Positions 31,728 to 41,500 of a DNA stretch of 44,321 nucleotides are shown here, in pieces. Position 1 is the stretch's first letter, and the number at the start of each line of letters is the position of its first letter. The translations under genes were made by a program, and so were the position numbers. The notes under the pieces are model-generated. The model was not told where the DNA came from. It ran no database searches and saw only the letters and a list, made by a program, of their open reading frames with translations. The DNA comes from Syntrophaceae bacterium UBA2210 (GTDB lineage: Bacteria; Desulfobacterota; Syntrophia; Syntrophales; UBA2210): positions 875 to 45,195 of the forward strand of contig DCUQ01000033.1 of NCBI GenBank assembly GCA_002327865.1, given 5' to 3'.

Positions 31728-33779
31728 TCAAGAGACAGGCTGCAGTACGATGGCCGTTCGCGTCGGGATATACAGGCTCAGAAAATGCCTGCTTCCGTTT
31801 TTCGAAACATCGAAAAGGGTCAGATGAGACTGGCCCGGATGTAACCGTCCCTGGCCGCCGTATGCCGGAGCGTCACTGTCAAAAATCATCCCGTATTTAC
31901 CGGGTGCCGCTTCGAAGCGATAATCGACGTAAGATTTCGTGGGGTGCAGGTTGAAAACGAACAGGAGCCCGGCCCGCCGGAATACGAGGACCTTGTCATC
32001 CGAATGTTCGTGCAACAGCTCGATTTCCTGAGATTCCAGGATCCGGAAACGCTTTGCGAGCGCGATCATCTCGCGGTCAAAAAGGTCGAGAAAACGATAC
32101 TTGAGATCGGGATCGTCCACAAGGTGCCACTGGCGTCGTGCGTAGTGATAAGACCACGCGTTCCCCTCCCGGGGGAAATCCACCCATTCGGGATGTCCGA
32201 ATTCGTTGCCCATGAAATTCAGGTAGCCATTGCCGGCTGTCGTCAATGTTATGAAGCGTATCAGTTTGTGCAGCGCGATACCCCGGTCGACGTTAATATC
32301 CGTATCGCCGATACGCATGTGATGATACATCTGCGAATCGATGAGACGGAAGATAAGTGTCTTATCTCCCACGAGAGCCTGATCGTGAGACTCCGCGTAG
32401 CCGATCGTTTTCTCGTCCGTTCTCCGGTTCGTCAGTTCATACCAGAGATTCCCCAGTTGCCAGTTCTCGTCCGAAACCTCTTTTACGAGCCGTATCCAGT
32501 AATCGGGGACCCCCATAGCCAGGCGGTAGTCGAAACCGAAACCGCCCTCCTCGCGCCGGACGGCCAGTCCGGGCATACCGCTTATGTCTTCGGCTACGGT
32601 AACGGCGTCCGGACGCAGATCGTGTATAACTTTATTGGCCAGTCCCAGATAGATAAGAGCGTCTTCGTCGACGGTGTCGTCATAATAATATTCGTAAGAC
32701 GTGAACGCCCTTCCCAGACCGTGATGGCTGTAGAGCATGCTGGTAACACCATCGAAACGAAACCCGTCGAATCGGTACTCGTCAAGCCAGAAACGACAAT
32801 TGGAAAGCAGGAAATGGATAACCGGAATCTTACCGTAATCGAAACACCGCGAATCCCATGCCTCGTGACGCCCCCGCGGGCCGTCATGAAAATACTGGTA
32901 AGGCGTTCCGTCGAAGCGACTCAGGCCCTCGACCTCGTTATTCACCGCATGGGAATGGATCAGGTCCATAATGACCCTCAAACCGGCGGAGTGCGCGGTA
33001 TCCACCAGTTCCTTGAGCTCCTCCGGAGTTCCAAACCGGGAAGAAGCGGCGAAAAAATTCGAAACATGGTATCCGAAGGATGCGTAATAGGGATGTTCCG
33101 GTATCCCCATCAGTTGAACGGTATCATACCCGCTCGCAATAATCCGCGGGAGAATCTTCAGTTTAAACTCCAGGTAGGAACCGATCTTTTCTTCTTCCTG
33201 GGCCATACCGACGTGTGCTTCATATATGAAAGGAGGTGTCGCGGGTGACTTGAAATCATTGCACTTCCATTCGTAAGGGGAAGGCGGATGCCAGACCTGG
33301 GCGTTGAATATCAGGGTCCGGGGATCCTGTACTACGCGCCTCGCATATGCCGGGATACGGTCTCCTCCGCCGGTATTCCAGTAAACCCGGAGCCTGTAAA
33401 GATCCCCATGCCCCAGCACCTTCCGGGGAAGACGGATTTCCCATACCCCCTGATCATTAATACGCTCTAGGGCGAACGAGGGTTTCTCCTGCCAGCCGGT
33501 CATATCCCCGATAAGAAAAAGAGCTGTTGCATTGGGGGCCCATTCGCGAAAGATCCACTCATCCTCACAACTCTTCAGGCCGAAATACTCATGCCCCGAG
33601 GCAAACGTAACAAGACCGGTTTCATCCGGGGCAAGTTTCTTTTCCATTTCGATCAGGCGCGAAAACCGCCTTTTTATTACACGCTCATATGGACGCAGAT
33701 AGGAATCTCTCTCGAAAAGAAGATCGAGAGGGTCGGAAACAGGACCAGGATATTTATGCGAATTCCGCGAAGTGGACAT
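31728..33779 (-). CDS. glgB: 1,4-alpha-glucan (glycogen) branching enzyme, eukaryote-like GH13 subfamily
   Basis: The 683-residue enzyme makes alpha-1,6 branches in glycogen. An N-terminal CBM48 domain (about residues 60-165) precedes the GH13 barrel with nucleophile Asp343 (GFRFDGVTSM), acid/base Glu397 (TVAEDISG) and the transition-state Asp in ESHDQAL. The segments GDKTLIFRLIDSQMY and NFMGNEFGHPEWVDFPREGN resemble eukaryotic GBE1 (subfamily GH13_8) more than E. coli GlgB. The ATG follows the glgA stop with no gap (TGA then ATG), so it is translationally coupled. It is the last gene of the glycogen cluster proper. Confidence 0.93.
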   Translation of the reverse strand: MSTSRNSHKYPGPVSDPLDLLFERDSYLRPYERVIKRRFSRLIEMEKKLAPDETGLVTFASGHEYFGLKSCEDEWIFREWAPNATALFLIGDMTGWQEKPSFALERINDQGVWEIRLPRKVLGHGDLYRLRVYWNTGGGDRIPAYARRVVQDPRTLIFNAQVWHPPSPYEWKCNDFKSPATPPFIYEAHVGMAQEEEKIGSYLEFKLKILPRIIASGYDTVQLMGIPEHPYYASFGYHVSNFFAASSRFGTPEELKELVDTAHSAGLRVIMDLIHSHAVNNEVEGLSRFDGTPYQYFHDGPRGRHEAWDSRCFDYGKIPVIHFLLSNCRFWLDEYRFDGFRFDGVTSMLYSHHGLGRAFTSYEYYYDDTVDEDALIYLGLANKVIHDLRPDAVTVAEDISGMPGLAVRREEGGFGFDYRLAMGVPDYWIRLVKEVSDENWQLGNLWYELTNRRTDEKTIGYAESHDQALVGDKTLIFRLIDSQMYHHMRIGDTDINVDRGIALHKLIRFITLTTAGNGYLNFMGNEFGHPEWVDFPREGNAWSYHYARRQWHLVDDPDLKYRFLDLFDREMIALAKRFRILESQEIELLHEHSDDKVLVFRRAGLLFVFNLHPTKSYVDYRFEAAPGKYGMIFDSDAPAYGGQGRLHPGQSHLTLFDVSKNGSRHFLSLYIPTRTAIVLQPVS

Positions 33780-35306
33780 TCATGAAGTCTCTTCATCTTT
33801 GATTAACGGTCGTTGTAGCATCTTCTCATACAAATCGATATAATGCTTTGCCGTAACGGCGTGACTGAAAACATCGACACTCTCGGTCATGATCCGTTTT
33901 ATATGGCGTTCCCTGACCTCCCGGGGAAGTTCATAAAAAAGCATGGCTTCATTAATAGCCCAGAAAAAGCCGTTGGGATCATAGACATTAAAAAGAAATC
34001 CGTTTCCCCTGTCCTTATCCGCATCCATATGGACAACCGTGTCGTGAATCCCTCCCGTATCGTTTGCTATAGGGAGCGACCCGTAGATCGGTCCTATCAT
34101 CTGGGGAAGACCGCAGGGCTCGAAAAGGGACGGCATCAATACAAAATCGGAGGCTCCATAGGCCAGGCGCGACAGGGACTCATCAAAGTCGCATATCGCT
34201 ACCCGGTCATGCAGGTTATGAAATTGAACAATTTCCTTGAAATACACCTGGAAATCACCATTAGCCACAAAGACGATCTCGAGGTTCCTGTTCCAGTAAC
34301 GGGATAGAACCGCATAAAGAATTTCGGCGAGCAACTGGCAGCCCTTCTGCAACTGGTCGAGACGGGAGGGCCAGAACAGCAGGGGAGCCTTGTCGTCCCG
34401 GATAAGCCCCAACCTCTCCTGAAGGGATTTTTTATTCTTCATTTTTCCTTCGACACAATTTTCAGGGCCGTACTGGTATGACAGATCCTTATCCGTTGAC
34501 GGATTGAACGAAGGGTCTGGCGCATTCAGGATTCCCACCGCACAACCGGCATTCCATTTGTTCGCCAGTTCCCGCCTCAGTGGTTCCTGTACGAACACAT
34601 GCTGACCCCGGATTACCTCCTGCAGAAAGGTGTGGCTGACCGTATTGACAAAATGAGCGGCGAAGACCCCGCTCGTTAGAAAATCCACAGGGACGTTCCC
34701 ACGTGCATATTCATAGTTGAACGGAATGCGCTCGAAGAAGAGATACGACCAGAACGATGCGGCATCGATTCCTACATCCTCCACATACGAGAGCAAAGCC
34801 ATCACCGTATGAATGTTATGAATCGTAAAAAGAGATGGGATGCCCATCTGCCGGGTCACTGCGGGGATCAACCCGGTCATCCAGTCGTTGCAATGGATAA
34901 GATCCGGCTTTACACGAGGGATGATATTATTTATAACCTCCCGTTGAAACGCAAGGGCGACTTTGATGTTTTTATCACTGTAACTGGAATAGACCTGCCT
35001 TTTATAAAAAAAGGCCCTGTCTTCCGCAAGGTGGATTCTCTCATCCGGCATACTCTCTCTGATGGTTTTTATCTCCTTCCTCAAAACCGGGTCGAGATTA
35101 TCTCTGAAGATAGCACGGTAATCGGGCAACGCCACATGCACATCGGCGCCTTCGTCAAACAGGGTGCTGATAAGGGCGGCCGAGACATCGGCCAACCCTC
35201 CAGCCTTGGCGGCGAGGTTGTTGGCGAGATTACCCATGCCATTGGGCAGATATGTGACTTCAGGTGTCACAATGAGAACGCGCGGGTTTTGTCGATGATA
35301 TGTCAT
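33780..35306 (-). CDS. glgA: Glycogen synthase (GT5 family)
   Basis: The 508-residue glycosyltransferase elongates glucan chains from a sugar nucleotide, usually ADP-glucose. The donor-site motif KAGGL (residues 34-38) begins the N-terminal Rossmann domain, with LIHCNDWMTGLIP following. The C-terminal domain has FWPSRLDQLQKGCQLL, ASDFVLMPSLFEPCGLPQM and ANDTGGIHDTV, including the conserved E-x7-E region. The start is the ATG with GAGGAG six bases upstream; an ATG two codons earlier abuts that site and a TTG farther up has none. No ADP-glucose pyrophosphorylase gene is in the window. It is coupled to glgB. Confidence 0.92.
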   Translation of the reverse strand: MTYHRQNPRVLIVTPEVTYLPNGMGNLANNLAAKAGGLADVSAALISTLFDEGADVHVALPDYRAIFRDNLDPVLRKEIKTIRESMPDERIHLAEDRAFFYKRQVYSSYSDKNIKVALAFQREVINNIIPRVKPDLIHCNDWMTGLIPAVTRQMGIPSLFTIHNIHTVMALLSYVEDVGIDAASFWSYLFFERIPFNYEYARGNVPVDFLTSGVFAAHFVNTVSHTFLQEVIRGQHVFVQEPLRRELANKWNAGCAVGILNAPDPSFNPSTDKDLSYQYGPENCVEGKMKNKKSLQERLGLIRDDKAPLLFWPSRLDQLQKGCQLLAEILYAVLSRYWNRNLEIVFVANGDFQVYFKEIVQFHNLHDRVAICDFDESLSRLAYGASDFVLMPSLFEPCGLPQMIGPIYGSLPIANDTGGIHDTVVHMDADKDRGNGFLFNVYDPNGFFWAINEAMLFYELPREVRERHIKRIMTESVDVFSHAVTAKHYIDLYEKMLQRPLIKDEETS

Positions 35307-35396
35307 TTTCATCTCCTCATGACAGGGAGAAATCAGCAAGAGACAACTCAATGAAAAGAACGTCGGTCACTGTTTCAAATAAATTTTACAATCATG

Positions 35397-35492
35397 GGCA
35401 TCCAGTATTATTTTTCTGGATGCCGGCTTGGTCATCATCCCGGACTCCGATCCGGGACCGAATGGCGGGCCTGAGTGACGGGCCTGAGTGAC
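35397..35492. repeat. Palindrome-rich spacer between glgP and glgA
   Basis: A perfect 9-base dyad (GGCATCCAG and CTGGATGCC) at 35397-35424 is followed by CCCGGA-CTCCGA-TCCGGG at 35439-35456. Two tandem copies of the 13-mer GGGCCTGAGTGAC lie at 35467-35492. The 277-base spacer holds no gene. The layout resembles dispersed intergenic repeats. The first dyad could end some leftward transcripts, but it lacks a proper T-tract. Confidence 0.55.
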
Positions 35493-35583
35493 GGCTTGGA
35501 CATATATTGCTGCCGGATTAATAAGCAATCTGCCGGATCCGCTTATCTCATGCCGGCAAAAATGTAAAAACGCAGGCATCGCT

Positions 35584-38124
35584 TCACGCCCAGGTAATCA
35601 GTCCGGGGGCGAATCTGATCAGGTCATCCCCCCGCGGCCTCACACGTGCCGTAAAACCGTATCGTCCCGAATTACTACAGGTTATCTGACACCCATAGAG
35701 ATACCTTCCGTCTCCAAGTCCCTCCAGTACTTTCATTTCCTCAGTCATGCTTTCGGTCAGGGTTTCCACGGACTTCATGTGCCCATAGTAAAGCTGCACT
35801 TCCACTTCGTCGGGGCTCAGTTTTCCAAGCGTCACTTCCGTAGTCACACGAAAAGTCTGTCCTACACGAACCGAACTGTCCGAATCTCTTACAGGCGATC
35901 CGACCCGAATGCCGCCCCAAAGCTTCAGGAACCGTTCGCGCTGAACCACAAGGCTCCTTGCTTCCGCGGCATCGTTTTCCAGGAGAGAGCCCAACCGTTT
36001 TACCGCCGGCGTATAGAATCTCTGATCGTATTCGCGGACCATTCTCTGACTGCAGAAACTCTGCATGGCCATTTTCATCGACTCCTTCATCATCTTTACC
36101 CACCGTGTAGGAGTACTGCCGTTTTTCCTTTTATAATAGCAAGGTATCACATCGTTCTCCAGCACGTTATAAAGGGCCTGGCTCTCGACGGCATCCTGGT
36201 AAACCGGATCCGCGTACTCCTCCCCGTTACCTATCTGCCACCCCCTGTCTTCGGAATATCCTTCGCTCCACCATCCATCAAGAATGCTCAGATTGAGCAC
36301 CCCGTTAATCGCCGCTTTCATGCCTGAAGTACTGCACGCCTCGAGAGGCCGCCTGGGGGTACTGAGCCAGACATCCGCTCCCTGTACCAGGTGTCGGGCT
36401 ATATTTATGTTGTAATCTTCGAGAAATATTATCCGATGGCGTACGCTCGGCCTTTTGGCAAACTGGATCAGACGTTTGATCACTTCCTTACCTTCATTAT
36501 CCTGAGGGTGAGCCTTGCCCGAAAAAATAAACTGCACCGGGTATACCTCGGAATTAAGTATAGCCTCGAAACGCTTTGGATCCTGGAGCAGAAGATTGGC
36601 ACGCTTGTAAGTGGCAAAACGACGGGCAAAAACAACGGTCAGTATATCGGGGTCCAGAACGGATTCGGCTTCCCTCATTACCGATTTCGGAGAGTTGCGG
36701 CGCTGATGCTGTTCCACCATGCATCTTCGGCAGTGGCGGATAAGGCGGGAATTGCTCATTTCATGGGCACGCATAAGATCCTCATCGTAAATCTCATCTA
36801 TACTGTCAGCAAGATCCGGATTCGATATCTGCAAATGCCAGTCAGGGCCAAGGGCGTTTTCGAAAAGAAGAAAATTTTCATGAGAGATCCATGAAAGAAG
36901 ATGTACGCCGTTCGTTACATGCGTGATGGGAACTTCATCTTCGGGTCTCCCCGGCCAGACATGCGACCACATGCGCCGTGCCACGCTGCCGTGCAGTTCG
37001 CTGACACCATTGCAGTATTGTGACATACGCAACCCCAGGGCGAACATGGAAAACGATCCGTCCGTATCCGTATTTTCCACGGTGCCCCATGATAAAATTT
37101 CGCTGACATTAGTACCCAGTTTCTCTTCGAACGGAATGAGACAGGGCCTTACGAGATCGACGGGAAATTTATCGTAACCGGCCCGGACGGGCGTATGCGT
37201 TGTAAATACCGAGGTTCGGGGCACAATTTCCAGAGCGGTCTTCAAATCGACATTATGCCTGGAGATGATCTGCGCAAGCCGTTCCATACTTGAAAAAGCG
37301 GAGTGTCCTTCGTTCATATGACATACCGATGGGGAAATCCCCATGGCCTCAAGTGCGCGGATGCCGCCGATTCCCAGCAGTATTTCCTGGCTTAATCTTT
37401 TTTCCGGATCCCCCTCATACAACCGCGAGGTGATATCCCGGATATTGGGCGCGTTTTCCGGCAGGTTCGCGTCGAGAAGGTACAAAGGAATACACCCGAC
37501 ATTAATTTTCCAGACCATTGCCTTAATGTCACCGACCGGGCCTGCAACGACGACCCGTATTTCATTACCCGAACTATCACGGGCTTTCTCCACGGGGAGG
37601 TTAAAGATATCGGTTTCGGGATATTCTTCCTGTTGCCATCCATCCTGATTGAGAAACTGATGAAAATAGCCCTGCCGATAGAGAAGCCCTACGCCTATCA
37701 GCGGTAAGGACATGTCCGAAGCTGCCTTCAGGTGATCACCCGCAAGGACCCCGAGTCCCCCTGCAAAGAACGGGAGGCTTTCGTGAATGCCGAACTCCAT
37801 GGAGAAATATGCTATCGTTCGATTCTCCGCTTTGGGATAATCGGCGATATTGGGGCCGAGTTTTTCAAAGTTTTCACGTACTTTTTCCAGGTGGGCGAGA
37901 AAGCCATCATCCTCCGTCAGCTCTTCATAACGTTCCTGGGAAATGCGGGCCAGGAAAACGATGGGACTCCGTTCGCATTCGATCCACAGGGAAGGATTTA
38001 TGCGACGGAAAAGTTCTATGGCGTCTTTCTGCCAGCACCACCAGAGATTGCGCGATAATACCTCTAGAAAAGACAGAGATTCGGGAATGTTGGGAAACAC
38101 CTGAAAGGTTTTCAGATTACTCAT
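35584..38124 (-). CDS. glgP: Alpha-glucan (glycogen) phosphorylase
   Basis: The 846-residue PLP enzyme releases glucose 1-phosphate from glycogen. It begins with the DUF3417 segment (about residues 10-110, LSRNLWWCWQKDAIELFRRINP) found in the short bacterial/archaeal phosphorylases. The glucan-binding GT35 core follows, including AYFSMEFGIHESLPFFAGGLGVLAGD, CHMNEGHSAF, VVFARRFATYKRANLL and the PLP-lysine region TSGMKAAING near residue 607. That segment reads ACSTSGMK where most relatives have ASGTSGMK. The last 130 residues are a beta-rich tail. It lies between the CBM48 gene and glgA, and supplies the phosphorolysis half of glycogen turnover. Confidence 0.94.
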   Translation of the reverse strand: MSNLKTFQVFPNIPESLSFLEVLSRNLWWCWQKDAIELFRRINPSLWIECERSPIVFLARISQERYEELTEDDGFLAHLEKVRENFEKLGPNIADYPKAENRTIAYFSMEFGIHESLPFFAGGLGVLAGDHLKAASDMSLPLIGVGLLYRQGYFHQFLNQDGWQQEEYPETDIFNLPVEKARDSSGNEIRVVVAGPVGDIKAMVWKINVGCIPLYLLDANLPENAPNIRDITSRLYEGDPEKRLSQEILLGIGGIRALEAMGISPSVCHMNEGHSAFSSMERLAQIISRHNVDLKTALEIVPRTSVFTTHTPVRAGYDKFPVDLVRPCLIPFEEKLGTNVSEILSWGTVENTDTDGSFSMFALGLRMSQYCNGVSELHGSVARRMWSHVWPGRPEDEVPITHVTNGVHLLSWISHENFLLFENALGPDWHLQISNPDLADSIDEIYDEDLMRAHEMSNSRLIRHCRRCMVEQHQRRNSPKSVMREAESVLDPDILTVVFARRFATYKRANLLLQDPKRFEAILNSEVYPVQFIFSGKAHPQDNEGKEVIKRLIQFAKRPSVRHRIIFLEDYNINIARHLVQGADVWLSTPRRPLEACSTSGMKAAINGVLNLSILDGWWSEGYSEDRGWQIGNGEEYADPVYQDAVESQALYNVLENDVIPCYYKRKNGSTPTRWVKMMKESMKMAMQSFCSQRMVREYDQRFYTPAVKRLGSLLENDAAEARSLVVQRERFLKLWGGIRVGSPVRDSDSSVRVGQTFRVTTEVTLGKLSPDEVEVQLYYGHMKSVETLTESMTEEMKVLEGLGDGRYLYGCQITCSNSGRYGFTARVRPRGDDLIRFAPGLITWA

Positions 38125-38144
38125 CGTGTAAGCCCCCGGAACGT

Positions 38145-38453
38145 TTATACAACAACAACTGAATTCTCACAGTTACCGAACTGGGACGGCAGATATTTGT
38201 CGGCATTCCAGTCGTTTTCCCAGTTCTTTTCATTTATGAGATAACGGAACTGGTATTCCGCCCCCTGTTCAAGGTCGACGGTTACCATAAAGGATCCGTC
38301 CTTTAAACATTTCATAGGTGTCGCATAAATGTCCCAGTTGTTAAATTCTCCTACGACATGAACCGTATGGGCTTCCCTTGCCGCTTCTTTGGGAAATCTG
38401 AAAGTTACCTTGCATACAGGTTTGTTTTTTAGAAATTGTTTCTTGAGACTCAT
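38145..38453 (-). CDS. Small stand-alone CBM48 (AMPK-type glycogen-binding) protein
   Basis: The 102-residue protein is one CBM48/AMPK1_CBM domain: VCKVTFRFPKEAAREAHTVHVVGEFNNWD, then MKCLKDGSFMVTVDLEQGAEYQFRYLIN. The aromatic FNNWD and YQFRYLI positions that bind glucan are present. No catalytic part is attached. In the middle of a glycogen operon it may tether enzymes to the glycogen particle or regulate them. The start is the ATG with GGAAGGGGGG about seven bases upstream; an in-frame start 15 codons earlier would lie inside the terminator hairpin. It ends 20 bases before glgP. Confidence 0.85.
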   Translation of the reverse strand: MSLKKQFLKNKPVCKVTFRFPKEAAREAHTVHVVGEFNNWDIYATPMKCLKDGSFMVTVDLEQGAEYQFRYLINEKNWENDWNADKYLPSQFGNCENSVVVV

Positions 38454-38480
38454 AATAATACCCCCCTTCCTGTCATCGAT

Positions 38481-38514
38481 AAAAAAGCCAAAAAGCAAAC
38501 TTCGGATGAAGTTT
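38481..38514 (-). terminator. Internal terminator between the debranching enzyme and CBM48 genes
   Basis: In the leftward transcript AAACTTC-ATCC-GAAGTTT is followed by GCTTTTTGGCTTTTTT. It lies 32 bases after the debranching enzyme's stop and could lower expression of the downstream glycogen genes or separate two units. Confidence 0.7.
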
Positions 38515-38545
38515 AATTGACCGGTTTCAAATAGTCAATCCGAAT

Positions 38546-41500
38546 TTACGTGCCCGTTAATTCACAAAAAACCCGGAGTAATTCACTAGCTCCCCATGCC
38601 TGCGCATCACAACCGCGCTGCCTGTGGGGAAAATCTCCGTCCAGGATCTCCGGCACGTGGCCGGCACACCCCTTGTTAATAAGAAAAGTACTGCTTGCGA
38701 GCCATGCCAAAGCGGTTTCTCTGCCTTCAATGCCGTATGCCCTAACCCACGCCTCGCAAAAAGCGGGGAAAAGCCAGGTCCAGGCCGTTCCGTTGTGATA
38801 TGCGGGTTTTCGCCGCGAATCTTCATCCCCCTCGTATCTCCCCTGATAGGGATTACAGGGGTCGTTAATCACTTTCTGCCGGCAAACGGCAGGAAGGGCA
38901 CGGCGAACGGCTTTGTCCGCCAGGCTTCGAACGGCGCCGGGAACCAGGAGTGTTTCACACGCTTTTACTATCCTGCGGGAGATATCACTGTCGGTAACAG
39001 CTCCCAGTGTCAGCGCGAAAAGCTGATTAGGCCTGAGCGCGTCGTCCTTCTCTGCCCGGCTCGCAGGCGTTCCGGGACGGGCGTGGAGGCAGTCCGAAAG
39101 ATATCCTTCTTCCTCGAGAACAAAGAATTTCAGAATCGATGACTGCACTTGCAACGATATCTCTTCCCAGTCTCTTTTGTTTTCACCGGGACCGATACTC
39201 GCCAGAAATGAAAGCGCGGCATACCAGAGCGCCTGAATTTCTATCGGGTATCCCTCGCGCGGCGTCCCTGCAGGATAATTCGTATCCATCCAGGTAAAAT
39301 GGGCGGGGCTGAAAATCAGGCCCGATTCCGTATCCATACGGATACCGTTGAAGGTACCCTCGATAAAGGAATGCCCTATCGAGAAAAGCACCTGCCGTAT
39401 TGTGCGGCCGCCGCATTTGTCATCGAGAAAGGTCCTGTTTCCTTCGGCGCGAACAAGATCGGAGCATGCGACAACAAACCAGAGCGGCGCATCGGAACTG
39501 TCCCTGTTTGTCGTATCATCGCCACGAATCATATTGGGAATGGTACCGTTTCGTTCGAACCGGCCGAATTGCTTCAAGATAGCCCTGACATCTTCCATGC
39601 GGCCTGTTTTTATTAAACCGCGGGCAAATATCAACGAGTCGCGCCCCCAATCCAGGAACCAGGGATACCCTGCAATCACAGTCTTAAGATCGCCACGTTT
39701 CACTACATAGTGATCGACAGCACCCTTGAGGGCTTCATCCAGTTTCCACGAACCGTTTTTCTCAAAAACATCTACCGCTTCCTGGGCGACCACGGGCATG
39801 TTGTCTGTGATATCCTCGTCTTCGGCATCGGCGATTTCCGCCGTCAGTTCAACCTCTTCCCCTCCCTTCAGGGTCACGGAGAAATAACCGGGGCTGAACA
39901 AATCCGAATCGGGATCGAAGCCGCGCTCCGCATCCAGGGGCCGGCGCACCATGTAATGCCACTCCGGTTCCCACACAAAATTACCGCGGGAGATCCGGAC
40001 ATGGAGCGTATTAGATGCTTCGGGAGCGAAAATAAAACGTTGAGGATGAGCGACTACGTAATTCGGCCAGTTATGTTCCGGGCCCGTATAGGCCTTGGTA
40101 GTTTCGTGAAAACTTCGATCCTCGATATCCGGACGGAGGATAAGCCGGACCTCCTCGTGGTCCGCCAGCCATCCGTTCTCTCTCAGGGAAGTGCGGCGGG
40201 AAAAGACCATGCGCACGGTATTTCTCCCGGGAACCATGCAAATACTTATATGAAGCAATACATGTCCCCCCTGACCGGTGGGAACATGGTATTGCCAGAA
40301 CCCGCAGGAATCGTATTCAAAACAGAACGAGTCGAGACAGTCCTCACAGATCTCCTGCGAGTAATCCTGAAACACGAGCCAGGCCCGGCATCGTGTGAAC
40401 ATTACCCGGCGATCTTCGGGATAAACCGGGCTCGGATTTCCGGCAAGGATAGCATCATATCTGCTGGCCAGCTCTCCCCATGCAGTGCTGGCCCTCAGCA
40501 TGCCTCCGCGGCCATTGCTTCCTAACAGGAGCAACGGATCGCCTGATGTTGCCGATCTTGTAAAAATCCTCTGCACCGCGGCATCCTCCGCCCGGGAGAG
40601 AAACAGTAGCGGAGCCTTAACATGTTCGCACCGTCCCGGAGTGTAAACCGACAGTTTCAGAGTATAAGAACTGTGAACCGCCGGGATGGGCAAAGGAGAA
40701 AAAAGCGCAAAAAACGATCCGTCGTTACAGCAAAGACTTTCTTCCATGATAACGGTCTTTTTTTTATCTGAAATCTGAGCACGGAAGGACAGATTGGAAC
40801 GAACAATAAGAAAATGATCCGGCGGCACCATTACATTACGCCTCTGGTCGCAAGGCCATTGCCACGCTATCACCCGGGATTCACTACTGAATGGATTCAG
40901 ACTGCGGCAGTATTCCACAGGATCTTCGGCAAGATGCCCGGCGGCCTGATCAGGATCAAAATCCCCCAGATCTCCGACTCCTCTGTAGAACCGGAATACG
41001 TCGAGAGCTTTTGCACGCATATGCTGCTTCTCGATACGTTCCGGAAGCGCAGAATCCAGGCCCCCCGCATTACCGGCAAGGTCGATATCGTCTTTATCCA
41101 CAGTAAGGCAAAGTACCTGGCCGGGATCGAGAGGACAGGCGTGTTGCCCCCCGGACACGTCGACTTTTACATCACCGCCTGACAGAAGATCGACAAATGC
41201 GGTACCGTCTATTCCCGCCCGCTGCGGGTCCCATGAAGCACTGGTTTCTTTCTTATCATCAAGATTCGCCACGACAAGAAGCCTTTTGCCGGTCGGACGA
41301 TGATGCCGCAGCAGGACGATATTGTTTCCCTCTCCCTGTTGAATCAGCGCTAAATCGGTCTTATCATGAAAAGCGGGATGAATCTTGAGAAGAATGTTGA
41401 TACGGCGGATATGCGACGTCTGGTTGGACTGCGCTCCCCAGTTAAGAGAAGGAGATTCGTGGACGTTGATTTTTTCCGTCGCATACCATTCCACTCCGTT

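Noticed and set aside
31944..33248. A 434-codon open frame on the plus strand
   Set aside because: It lies exactly antisense to the catalytic part of glgB, has no recognisable motif and no ribosome-binding site; it is a shadow of the real gene.
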